Below, piece by piece: positions 45,401 to 55,200 of a stretch of 64,000 nucleotides of DNA (position 1 is its first letter; the number at the start of each line of letters is the position of its first letter). The translations under genes were made by a program, and so were the position numbers. The notes beneath the pieces were generated by a model. It was not told where the DNA came from. It was given only the letters and a program-made list of their open reading frames with translations, and searched no databases. The DNA is from Membranipora membranacea (Eukaryota; Bryozoa; Gymnolaemata; Cheilostomatida; Membraniporidae): assembly GCA_914767715.1 (NCBI GenBank), contig OU612067.1:8680001-8744000 (forward strand), read 5' to 3'.

Positions 45401-48400
45401 GGTCATAAGACTGATATTTGCTATCATTATCTATAGAAGTTCAGTCCAATTATGTTTCTGTTAACCTGGGACAAACTTGCTTGAATAAAAAAGCAAAAAT
45501 GAACAAGGATTTTTGGCGACCTAATCTTTATTATTTGGCTCAAAAAGCCTCGCTCACTCGAATTGAGAAACCCCTTGTGAACTCCATCTCATTGCTTGCC
45601 CTAAGTACAGAGAAATTTGGTGAATAAAGTTTAGGGTTGTTATTTCTAATATATAAATCACAAATAATCTCACACTTATTAAACGACAGAATCTATATTT
45701 ATTATATGAATAAAAAAAATCTTACACATATTGAACTACAAAATCTACATTGAAAACACAATATTGTTGCTGGTAAAAACTACTAATCTGCACAAACATG
45801 CGTCAGCTCCCTAGACATAGATAATAAGATCTAACAGATGCAATACAAACCATAGTTATTTCAATCACAGCTGCTATTTGACAGATTGTCAGCGCGACAT
45901 CCAATAAATAAACATGTCCCCTCGATGACTGTGTGAGCTGAGCCATGTGACCCTGTAGCTGGTATCTGTATTGGATCGGAAAATGTCACAGCAAGTACAG
46001 AAGACTCGACTGGGGCCATCTTAATATCTGTCTGTTCGCTGCTCGAATTTCTGGCAGTAGGTTTTCCATTATTCTCATTAGTGCTTAGAGTTGTTCTGTT
46101 TGCCCCATCGCACTGGCGGGTTCCATACAGGCATGTCACCATTTTTATGGCCATTACCCTGTATGGCTTCGATATCCAGCCATATATAACAACATTGAAT
46201 ATCCCATATAAACTATAGAGTAGATGTGCAACCCACCGTGCAGGGGTAATGGTTACACCAAATGACATCAGAATGAACAAGGTGTACGCAGGAATAAGAC
46301 ATACATAGTAGGCAATGTTGATTGTTATCACATATTTTGTTGCGCGCCTTGAGCTAAGATTATCAGTTATACTGCTCTGTCGCAGCTGACAGATAAGTTT
46401 ACCACTGCAAACAACAACGTAAACAGTAAAAACCAAAAGAAAACTCATTATAATCAAAGCCGATTTGGGCGCACCATTGATTGCTGGCCCGTATAGAGCA
46501 TACAAGCAAAGATATTCTTTGTAAAAATAATTCTTTGCAAATGGACATAGTAAGCTCAGAATCCACAGGATAATGTTAAACAACTTTACTTTCTGTAATA
46601 TGTTCAAGGATGGAAGAAACCGATTCGATGACGGCTGAGCTGTTGTGGAAGCTGAAACTGATTGCAACCGTTCATAACTGGCTAGTGCTAGAGCAGTAAG
46701 TCTCAGATGGGCGGGATGACCTTGAATTGTTGCAACAGCAGACGCAAGACGTATATCCTTCATAAGATAAAGCAGATTAACAGGGCATACCAAGGAAAAT
46801 GTTGCGATAGATGCGTAGATATCAATAATAGATATCTGCTGTAATACGATGAGGTAGGATGTTCCACGAAGAGATCTCAGCCTACTGGTAACCACAAGAT
46901 GACAAATGTTGATGACAACTGAGAAAATGTTTAAGCCAAGTGTGAGATAGTTCAAGCCTAAGCTGGCATAGCAACGATCCATGCTGTCGTTAGGGCAGAA
47001 TTCAAGAACCGTGATATCGCTTGAATTAACCATTTCAAATATGTTATGATATTCACGAAGCAGGTTAACTCGATCACTATTATGCTCGGCAGATCACCTG
47101 AAATATGACTACACTCAAGCGTCGCAATTGTAAAAACAGTGTCAGCTGTTAAAAGTTGCCTCGTTTTCACTGAAAAAAACCTTCCAACAATGTTCACACC
47201 TATCTGAAGCAATAATATTCATCATAATTGTTTTAACAACTATTTGAATGACGCTGTCACTTCAGGGGACCCTGACAGAGGCCCATCAGTCAGGGTGCTG
47301 GCGGGGGTGACAAGAATTGGGGGAGGGAGAGGCCTCAATCAGGAGACATTGTTGAGCTGCACAGTATGATCGATGGAATTTTCATGGCACTGAGTGAAAG
47401 AGCAATCCAAACCAGCCGCATCAAGCAGTATTTACAAATTGGAAGAAACAAAGACAAGATAAATCAACATGTTCATGAGTTTGATATAGGCTGTATTTTT
47501 AGTTAAGCTAGGCCATTGGTCTCACCAACACCAAACCAGAAATATGCGTTAATATTGCCTCAATGTAAGATTTAGCACTCGCCTGTTATGAATCAGGGAA
47601 CCTGTTGAATTTATCCAATTGCTTACTCAGGGTACACAGCAATTTCTTTGAAGTGAGAACTGTGTCGATTTTTGTGTTATAATAATATTGCAAAATCTAT
47701 ACTGAAATCAACAATGGTGAATAGTCATAATATCTAAACTGCACAAACATTACAAGATAATATTTAATCCACCAGAAGTCAGAATTTACTTTACTCATAT
47801 TTTTGTATTTCTTTTTGTCATCCCTACTCATTTAACAGTATAAACACTCAAATCTCACAGCATACATAATGTTTGTGACAAAATAAACCAATCAACCAGC
47901 CAATGTGTTACCTCCATAGCGTTGGATATTAAGATTTAACAGAGGTAAAATGTACAATAATAACATCAATTGCAGTGCCATTTGACAGTTATCAGCCTAA
48001 ATCCCAAAAATATAAAGGCATCCTCTACAACTGTATTTAAAGTAAATTGCTGGAAACCACAGCTGTGATCGTTAACAGTTCAGACGAGGTCACTGTCAGC
48101 TGAAGAAGACTCCATTTTGGTCATCTTGATACTTGATACTTTGCAGCTCGATATTCGGACAGTAGGTCTTTTATGGCTGCCACAAGCGCTTAGACCTGAT
48201 TCATTTTCACCGTCGCGAGGGCTTGTTTTGTTGCAGCATGTCAATATCTCTATGACCATTTTCCTATACGGCTTTGAGATCCAGCCATATAAAAGGACGT
48301 TGAATATCCCGTATACACTATAGAGCAGATATATAGACCACCGTGCGGGTTTTATATCTACACCAAATGATGTCAGAATAAACAAACTGTAAGCAGGAAT

Positions 48401-51400
48401 CAGACATACATTGTAGGCCATGTTGATAATTATTACATATTTTGTTGCCCGCTTTGTACTCAGGCTTTCAGTTATATAGCGATGACGCAGCCGATGAACC
48501 AATTTACCACTACAAACAGCGATGTATACAGTAAAACCCAGCAGGAAACTCATTATGATGAATGCTGATCTTGGAGCGCCACTAACTGATGGCCCGAATA
48601 CAGCAAACAAACAAAGATATTCTCTGTAAAAATAATTCTTTGAAAATGGAAAGAGAAAGCTTATAATCCACAGGCAAACGTTCAACAACTTGACTTTTTG
48701 CAACTTGCCCCAGGATGATCCACACTGACTCTGTGCCGGCTGAGTTGCAGAGGTGGATACCGATTGCAATCTTTCGTAACTGGCTAAAGCTAATACAGCA
48801 AGTCTCAGATGACCCGCATAACCTTGTATTATTGCAACAACAGACGCAAGACGTATATCCCTCATATGATAAAGCTGATTGACAGGGCATAGCAAGAGGA
48901 ATGGTGCGATTGAAGAGTAGATGTCCGCGATAGATATCTGCTGTAATACAATGAGGTAGGAAGTTCCACGGAGAGATCGCAGCCGACTGGTAACCACAAG
49001 ATGACAAATGTTGATGACTACAGAAAAACAGTTTATTCCAAGTATGAGATATTTGAAGCCTAACTCAGCATAGCAAAGATCCATGCTGTTGTTAGGGCAG
49101 AATTCAAGAACCCTGATATTACTAGAGTTGACCATTTCAGCTTTAAGACTAAAGAAATGTGACCAGGTTCAAGAAATTGTCGCGGTTGTTATGAGATTCC
49201 TCCTATGAGATTCCTCAAACCTCATAACTACATTGACGCTTATCTGAAGCAATATCAATTATCATAATTGTATTGACAGTTTGGTCAAAAAGAAACTGCG
49301 ACAAGAGGACATGGCCACGGCAGAGGCGAGGCTGAAGGGGGTCACACTGTGAAGATTGTTTGTGCTGCTTAGTGCATTCACGTTGGTCAATTCATTGCAT
49401 GAAATTATATTGTAAGAAACAATTATCACTACGGAACCCAGAGGCTGTTTACATTGGGCAATAGTGTTATCTGTTTAGTTGTAAATACCTTGGGCGGCAA
49501 GGCTTTCCAACCAAGATCACATTGAATCTAAAATATTGGCGCAAGTTATGGAGAGCTTCATCAAGACCAAAACATAGATGTTTACTGTAAATTGATAGAA
49601 GTTTATTCCAATGATCTCACCGAATCGCGCAAACAAAAAGTACAACTTGAAAAAACAGAATTTATCATGAATTTTTTTCTAAATATCAGATTTAGCACTG
49701 TTATGAATCTGAACCTTCATCTGTGAACATGATAGATTTATCCCACTTACACTGAATACTTATCAAATAAAAAAAACATGAGTATTTGGTTGTGATTTTT
49801 ATTCAAAAGTTGCAAAAGATTCTGTCACGATATTTTGAATCACAAAACCTATATTGAAATCCACAGTAGGGAATGGTCAAAATAAGCATACATAGACACA
49901 GATAATAAGATCTCGCAGGTGTAAAAATGTACAATAATATTATGAAAGGTAACATTTATAATAGTAACATCAATCACAGCTGCTATGGGACTGTTTGTCA
50001 GCACAACATTCCACACATATACATGCATCCCTGGCAGCTGCATTAGCTAAATCCTGTTACTCGGTAGCGGCGATCTGTAAGGGTTTGGCAAAGGTTACTG
50101 TGAAAACAGAGGACTCAGCTTGAGTTACCTTGACACCTGCCTGTTCGCCGTTGGAATATCTGATGGAAAGTCTCCTATTAACGTCAGAAGCGCTTATTGC
50201 TGTTTCGTTTTCATCGCTGCTTGGGCCCTTTTTGTTCCAACATGTCAACATTTTCATTACGACTTTTCTATATGGCTTCGACATCCAGCCATATACAATG
50301 ACATTAAATATCCCGTATAAGCTATAGAGCAGATGAACAGACCATCTTGCAGGGGCTATGTCTACCCCGAATGATGTTAGAATAAACAAGCTGTATGCAG
50401 GGATGATACATACATAGTAGGCCATGTTGATGATTATTACATATTTTGTTGCCCGCTTTGTACTCAGGTTATCAGTTACACTGCAAACGCGCAGCTTATG
50501 AACCAATTTACCACTACAAACAGCGATGATAACAGTAAAACTGACCATGAAACTCAATATAATCAAACTTGATTTGGGAGCGCCATTAATCGAAGGTCCG
50601 AATAGAGCATACAAGCAAAGAGATTCTCTGTAGAAATAATTCCTGGAGAAAGGGAAGAGAAAGCTCATAATCCACAGGCAGATGTTCAACAACTTTACTT
50701 TCTGTAACTTGTCTAAGGATGATCCACATCGAGGCTCTGTCTGCTGGGTCTCAGGGGCGCGTATAGTTAGCAATCGTTCATAGCAGCCTAATGCTAACAC
50801 AGCAAATCTCAGATGGGCTGGATTACCTTGAAATGTTGCAACAAGAGACGCAAGACGAATATCCTTCCCAAGATACAGCTGATTGACAGGGCACAGCAAA
50901 GGGAATGTGGCGACTGATGAGTAGATGTCCGCGATAGATATCTGCTGTAACGCAATGAGGTAGGAACTTCCACGGAGAGATCTCATCCTGCCGATCACCA
51001 CAAGGTGGAAAATATTGGTCAACACTGAGAAAATGTTTATGCCGACTATCAGATACTTCCATCCTAAGCTGGTGTAGCAACGATCCATGCTGTCGTTAGG
51101 ACAGAATTCAAGAACGCTGATATGGCTGGAATTAACCATTTTTAATCTCCTATGTTATTCACAGAGCAGGGCAACTAAATCACTCCCGTGCACGTGCAAG
51201 TCGCCAGAGATATGACAACACGCGAGCTTCTCAGTGATGGAAACTGTTGCAACTGTTATGCGAATTTACACTGTCGAAACGCTCTAACTACCTTCACACT
51301 TATCTGAAGCAAACTTATCAAATTAACCCAGATTCACAACTCAAATGATATACTTGAATAACTGGCCAACTCGTTCATCAGGCAGCAAATTAGCGCTTCG

Positions 51401-54400
51401 GCTAATTCCAGCCACCCCCACCAACTCGCTGAACTAAACTTTAGACATCCTGTACTCCTCTACGGTCGTAGGTTGATGGCTTCAATGTTTTGTAGTATGT
51501 AAGTGGCATTTCATCATATTATATGCAATCATTTAACATCATTTACACTCAATCGAGTTGACATATTAGTTAGAGAGTTCTTATTTTGTTGTGTAGTTAA
51601 GTGTGGAGGGCTCCAACATACTGTGGGACAATGTAATTTTTTAGACCAGGGTCTCGACCAGAGTTCAGAGAAAGATCATATTATCCTGATCTTTTTATCA
51701 CATACTATGTTTCACTAAGTGAGAGATGTGAAAATCCATTATCTTAAAGTATGACATTTTTCTCCAACTGTGACAGCCCAGTTCTGAGAGAAATTTAGTT
51801 TGTGCCCCCCCCCCAAAAAAACTCTTACCTCTAACCCCCCCCCCCCCCCCGCCCTCAATTGAGAAAAATTATATTTTGTAATCACTATATTGTTAATCTG
51901 AGTTAAAATTGTAGACTTTAGAGGGCCCCTGATCTTCATATTACCAGTAATTTCTATCTTTTTCCACTAATTATGTTTCACAAAGTGAGAGATGTGAAAA
52001 TCCGCAATCAAAATGTATGAAATTTTCATCCTATCGTGACAGCCTAGTATCACTATATTTATCAATTTGAGTTAGAATTGTGGACATTGGGGACCCCATG
52101 TGTGTATATCTAACCTAATATATGGATTCTCCATGTATTTTTCAATCTTTAAAGTTGAAGTTTCAAATCTCTGTGACCATCCTGTGAGGAATGATAAGCT
52201 GAAAAAGAAGCGCTGACCGTGTTTGTTTGAAAACTTTTGTTTGGGAATCCCTCCTTCAGGGCGGCGCTAACATCATAACAATGACTATATTAACAAGCTA
52301 GATATTGGGTATTTTCTGTTGTTGTTTTCTGCTCATGAAAAACCTTTATAGTGCCTTGTGAATTTACTCATTGCTAATTCGAGGACATTTTCACACTACT
52401 AGAAGATGATGGAGTGTTACAGGACACTCAAAGTCTTTCATGAGGAGAAAACGATAACAAAAAACAATCAAATTCCACCTTGTTATAAAGCAATTGCGAG
52501 CAACAATGTTACCTCTGCCCATACATCATGCTGAAGGGGGGATTCCCAAATCAAAGATTTTCTAACAAACTAAGTCAGCACTTCTGTTTCAGGACTTTAT
52601 TCCTCACAGGATGGATGGAGATTTGAAACTTGGACCTATGGATGTAAAAAGACATGGAGAATCCATGTATTAGGTTAGATATACTCCCAGGGACCTCCCA
52701 ATGCCCACAATCTTTAAGTCGCATTATGTTGGGGTACTATGAATGATACTAGAGCCCATAGACAGAGCCAATGACTCAAAGGAAATGTCATCACTTGGTC
52801 ATTCTGAAGAAGGGCAGAATGCAAAACCAGGGTTTCATTGCAGGTTTCTTGTTTGTGTTTTTCAAGCCTCTATCTTGTGTTAGCAACAGCACCCTGGGAT
52901 GGATCATAGACCCAATTTGTTTTCATGCAGTTCACAAAAGTCAGCTATGATCTAACATAAGGAGGTAGTCAACTAATGGTTGCAGCTCCCTAGGCACACC
53001 AAGCAAAGTTTTTCGGGCATGAGTAGATTGCCTTCTACGACGTTCCGTTGGAAATATGGTAAAAGAAATGGTAATAAAATTTCATATAACCCAAAGTTTC
53101 AAAACTATCTACTAGCCTAACAGGTGAGGTGAGAGAATTGATGATTACCTGTAAAACTCTGATGCAGAGAATGAATCTGCTAGATCCTTATGAAGACTCT
53201 TCACTTCGGCATTCAACTTCAAACTGACATCTTCCACAATCTTTGAAACTGCAAATAAAAAACCAGAGCAAAGCATGAATATTGAATAGTGATATTTACC
53301 AAGAGGGGACAACTCAGTTCTGTCTAGCTCGAGATCAAAATCCACATTGAAACGCAGCAAATCACATGGGAACATGACCATTCGCATTCAGTGGTAATAG
53401 GCGAGTTGATTGGTTTGTCTGATGGATCAAAAAGATCATCAAAACATAACAAAATATATAAAGAAAATATGCACTGGAAAGTTGCACGATATGGTTGCTG
53501 TATCTTCCCATAAAGCTTCACATGAAAGTGAATCTCTCAATGAATACATTCAAGTCATTATCATCGATTTAACAGTCCACACTCTCGTCATGTAGCTCTT
53601 ATTTAACACTGTAGGAACGCTGTTTGTAGTAGGATCATACCTTTACTTAGTCCTCCAGGCTTGTGAACACTCTGTAAAATTGTCACCATCTGGCGAGCAT
53701 TCTGATCTAAATCTTTCACAATAGTTCTAATTACCTGCAAAAAGGGGATTTTACAATGAAAATAGTATGAATGTAAGTTTATAAGTTTACAGTGCAAACA
53801 AGATAAGTGTGAAGAAGCTTATTGATAATTCATGTGACATTGATAAGAATGGTATACAAATTTATGAAAAAGACGAAAAAAAATCTCAAGGCATAGTTAC
53901 TGTTAAAAAAGTAATTCAGGTTATCGTATCATCTTATGTATACTGACTGTTCACGGGTTACCTTGCGGTAATCAAAGTTACTGCTTTCAATAATCGCTGA
54001 GGATCAATTGTATTTTTTTCATATTTATACAAAGCACCAGCATTTTGCCCTTTGGTGGACATCGTACAAAAATTGTGGCCTTGTGACAATAACGTAACAT
54101 TAAGGAAACCTTCAGTACCAAAAAGGTGTTTTGCTTCAATATTTTCAGGCCGCTGTCACAAGATGTGTTTGAAGTTTTGATCATGTCTAGGCATCGGAAA
54201 CTTCTAGGGCCATCATATCAGAAGTAAAAGAGCAAAGATGACCACCATATTTTCCCCCTCGAGAGTCATATCATAAGTAGGCATTATATTATATCCAGGA
54301 TGGTTACTCAAAAGTATAATCTAAGCCAGTTATAATGTGTCATAGTCTGTTGACAGATTAAGAACCTCCGAACAGCTAGTTTTTTAGGATCTCAGCACAC

Positions 54401-55200
54401 GCAAAAAATTCTTTTTTATCATCCTTTGTCACAATGTCAATAGGGATAATACCTGAAGAGCAGCTATTGTAGCCAAAATAGGTAAGTAAGATTTAAAAAA
54501 TGTTGATTCTTTGACGGGTCCAAAGATACTCTGATAACAAGATTGCATCTCCAAGATCTTTTTTATACATATATTTATCTATTGTTGTTTGTACCTTATT
54601 TAAGGGGGATTTCTTTTAAGCGATTTCATGCACCCAGTAAAAAATTATTATTATGTTAAAATCTCTGGAGCGAGGGTTTAAAAATTAAAAAAACAAAGCT
54701 GTGATACCAGGTTATGTGAAGTGTAATAGTTAAAAGCTAGAATTTTTTGATCCTGGTGTGGACAGCGACAGGATAGCCTATATTAAAATATATATATTTT
54801 TGACGTTACCATATTCATATGTAGGCCAATACATATTTAAAATCCCATTGAAACACACATTTTAAAATTTCTGTTTTTAAGGTGCCACTTTAGTTATTGA
54901 AACTGGAATTTGTGAGGTGTTATCACATTGTTATAATGTGAATAAAAAATCCGAATGAAGTTTATGATAATAGTCAATAGCAAATTTTATGAGGCTGTGT
55001 CACAACGATTCATGTCATATTTTTTCTTTCGTGTGATTTGAAATATACCACCAAGTACTACTCTCAACTCAACCGCAAATTGTTAGTCAAATATGATTTT
55101 GTACTCATCAACAACAACTTACCTCCCGCTTGTCTTGTTCTTGCGTTAGAGCCTCATGAAATTGAGTAAAGATACTGGATACATCATTTTCAACCTCCAT
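42435..55200 (-). CDS. TSN: Translin, complete, 6 exons
   Basis: Exons are 55123-55200, 53641-53734, 53149-53248, 43744-43969, 43197-43364 and 42435-42539 (phases 0, 1, 2, 0, 0), encoding 256 residues. Translin is a small all-helical DNA/RNA-binding protein that forms an octamer and, with TRAX, the C3PO ribonuclease that helps load RISC. Recognition is direct: FHEALTQEQDKRE, MVTILQSVHKPGG, SASEFYRYHDQWKF, NELSRLAVNSVTAADY, and LDSGFRLLNLKNDSLRKRFD all match the conserved family blocks. It is longer than the usual ~228 because of a small insert after helix 4 (TDRTQACDGSDGTT) and a longer acidic tail. Intron 3 is 9.2 kb and contains three receptor genes on the same strand. The start is the first ATG at the head of the conserved N-terminus. 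Confidence 0.97.
43970..45697. other. Translin intron 3, 3' part, no gene seen
   Basis: Apart from the small hairpin at 44593 and an A/T-rich palindrome near 45178, nothing could be supported. A minus-strand 110-codon frame (43990-44322) has no homology I recognise. Confidence 0.5.
44593..44630. mobile_element. Minimal hairpin MITE, family 2
   Basis: TAGCCTTGTCATGC and TCTGACAAGGCTA flank only a few bases. It is a shortened member of family 2 inside translin intron 3. Confidence 0.6.
45698..45703 (-). terminator. Poly(A) signal for receptor gene 1
   Basis: TTTATT on plus reads AATAAA on minus, 160 bp past the receptor stop. Confidence 0.5.
45861..47033 (-). CDS. Rhodopsin-like 7TM receptor 1, intronless, nested in translin intron 3
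   Basis: A single 390-codon frame. Seven hydrophobic segments lie at about residues 28-49, 58-82, 95-119, 149-167, 190-213, 233-258 and 266-287. Class-A landmarks are present in altered form: Asn42 in segment 1, Asp71 in segment 2 (QISIIDIY), Trp157 in segment 4, CLIP in segment 6, YERL where DRY is usual, and FNVVIY where NPxxY is usual. Cys83 and Cys176 could form the usual extracellular disulfide. The N-terminus MVNSSDITVLEFCPNDS has a glycosylation site; the C-terminal tail is Ser-rich and has the motif NNGKPTARNSSS. It is the largest of three tandem copies. The ligand is unknown. It is probably a G-protein-coupled receptor of an invertebrate-specific class-A branch. Confidence 0.9.
   Translation of the reverse strand: MVNSSDITVLEFCPNDSMDRCYASLGLNYLTLGLNIFSVVINICHLVVTSRLRSLRGTSYLIVLQQISIIDIYASIATFSLVCPVNLLYLMKDIRLASAVATIQGHPAHLRLTALALASYERLQSVSASTTAQPSSNRFLPSLNILQKVKLFNIILWILSLLCPFAKNYFYKEYLCLYALYGPAINGAPKSALIIMSFLLVFTVYVVVCSGKLICQLRQSSITDNLSSRRATKYVITINIAYYVCLIPAYTLFILMSFGVTITPARWVAHLLYSLYGIFNVVIYGWISKPYRVMAIKMVTCLYGTRQCDGANRTTLSTNENNGKPTARNSSSEQTDIKMAPVESSVLAVTFSDPIQIPATGSHGSAHTVIEGTCLFIGCRADNLSNSSCD
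47193..47212 (-). promoter_or_regulatory. Conserved upstream element of receptor 1
   Basis: TTCACACCTATCTGAAGCAA (plus strand) recurs about 100-160 bp upstream of all three receptor ATGs. On the coding strand TTGCTTCAG|ATA could be the 3' splice site of a non-coding leader exon, or a core promoter element. Confidence 0.55.
47218..48079. other. Spacer between receptors 1 and 2
   Basis: No gene is seen. The part near 47935-48000 resembles the 3' flanks of the other receptor copies (AAGATTTAACAGAGGTAAAA), so it belongs to the duplicated unit. Confidence 0.55.
48080..49135 (-). CDS. Rhodopsin-like 7TM receptor 2, intronless, nested in translin intron 3
   Basis: A single 351-codon frame, clearly paralogous to receptor 1 from MVNSSNIRVLEFCPNNSMD through the seventh segment (GIFNVLLYGWISKPYRKM). 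Segment 2 has the canonical SIADIYS; the segment 3 end is YERL, and segment 7 has FNVLLY instead of NPxxY. The C-terminal tail is shorter and diverged after KPTVRISSC, ending at SSADSDLV. Conservation of the transmembrane core with a variable tail suggests a functional gene. Ligand unknown. Confidence 0.9.
   Translation of the reverse strand: MVNSSNIRVLEFCPNNSMDLCYAELGFKYLILGINCFSVVINICHLVVTSRLRSLRGTSYLIVLQQISIADIYSSIAPFLLLCPVNQLYHMRDIRLASVVAIIQGYAGHLRLAVLALASYERLQSVSTSATQPAQSQCGSSWGKLQKVKLLNVCLWIISFLFPFSKNYFYREYLCLFAVFGPSVSGAPRSAFIIMSFLLGFTVYIAVCSGKLVHRLRHRYITESLSTKRATKYVIIINMAYNVCLIPAYSLFILTSFGVDIKPARWSIYLLYSVYGIFNVLLYGWISKPYRKMVIEILTCCNKTSPRDGENESGLSACGSHKRPTVRISSCKVSSIKMTKMESSSADSDLV
49234..49252 (-). 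promoter_or_regulatory. Conserved upstream element of receptor 2
   Basis: TGACGCTTATCTGAAGCAA, 99 bp upstream of the ATG, is followed by ATCATAATTGTATTGACA as upstream of receptor 1 (ATCATAATTGTTTTAACA). Confidence 0.55.
49253..49797. other. Spacer between receptors 2 and 3
   Basis: No gene is seen; part of the roughly 2.1-kb duplicated unit. Confidence 0.5.
49798..49803 (-). terminator. Poly(A) signal for receptor gene 3
   Basis: TTTATT on plus reads AATAAA on minus, about 255 bp after the receptor 3 stop. Confidence 0.45.
50057..51139 (-). CDS. Rhodopsin-like 7TM receptor 3, intronless, nested in translin intron 3
   Basis: A single 360-codon frame with the same N-terminus (MVNSSHISVLEFCPNDSMD) and seven segments. 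Landmarks are SIADIYS in segment 2, CYERL after segment 3, CIIPAYSLFIL in segment 6 and GIFNVIVYGWMSKPYR in segment 7. The tail keeps SSVFTVTFAKPLQIAATE, matching the SSVLAVTFSDPIQIPATG of receptor 1, then stops earlier; the homologous DNA downstream (49975-50056) still resembles the lost receptor 1 tail. It is the copy closest to translin exon 3. Confidence 0.9.
   Translation of the reverse strand: MVNSSHISVLEFCPNDSMDRCYTSLGWKYLIVGINIFSVLTNIFHLVVIGRMRSLRGSSYLIALQQISIADIYSSVATFPLLCPVNQLYLGKDIRLASLVATFQGNPAHLRFAVLALGCYERLLTIRAPETQQTEPRCGSSLDKLQKVKLLNICLWIMSFLFPFSRNYFYRESLCLYALFGPSINGAPKSSLIILSFMVSFTVIIAVCSGKLVHKLRVCSVTDNLSTKRATKYVIIINMAYYVCIIPAYSLFILTSFGVDIAPARWSVHLLYSLYGIFNVIVYGWMSKPYRKVVMKMLTCWNKKGPSSDENETAISASDVNRRLSIRYSNGEQAGVKVTQAESSVFTVTFAKPLQIAATE
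51293..51312 (-). promoter_or_regulatory. Conserved upstream element of receptor 3
   Basis: TTCACACTTATCTGAAGCAA, 154 bp upstream of the ATG, nearly identical to the element above receptor 1. Confidence 0.55.
51705..52060. repeat. Diverged direct duplication with C-tract
   Basis: TATGTTTCACTAAGTGAGAG (51709) recurs as TATGTTTCACAAAGTGAGAG (51974), followed in both by AGATGTGAAAATCC and GTGACAGCC blocks. The first copy contains long C runs (51807-51850). Confidence 0.8.
52068..52725. repeat. Large inverted repeat, ~200-bp arms
   Basis: AGAATTGTGGACATTGGGGA to TTTGGGAATCCC on the left pairs with the complement at 52520-52725 (GGGATTCCCAAA to CAATGCCCACAATCTT). The ~245-bp loop has no frame. 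It is probably a non-autonomous transposon in translin intron 3. Confidence 0.82.
53735..55122. other. Translin intron 1, nothing else identified
   Basis: AT-rich sequence; no element or frame could be supported. Confidence 0.55.
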
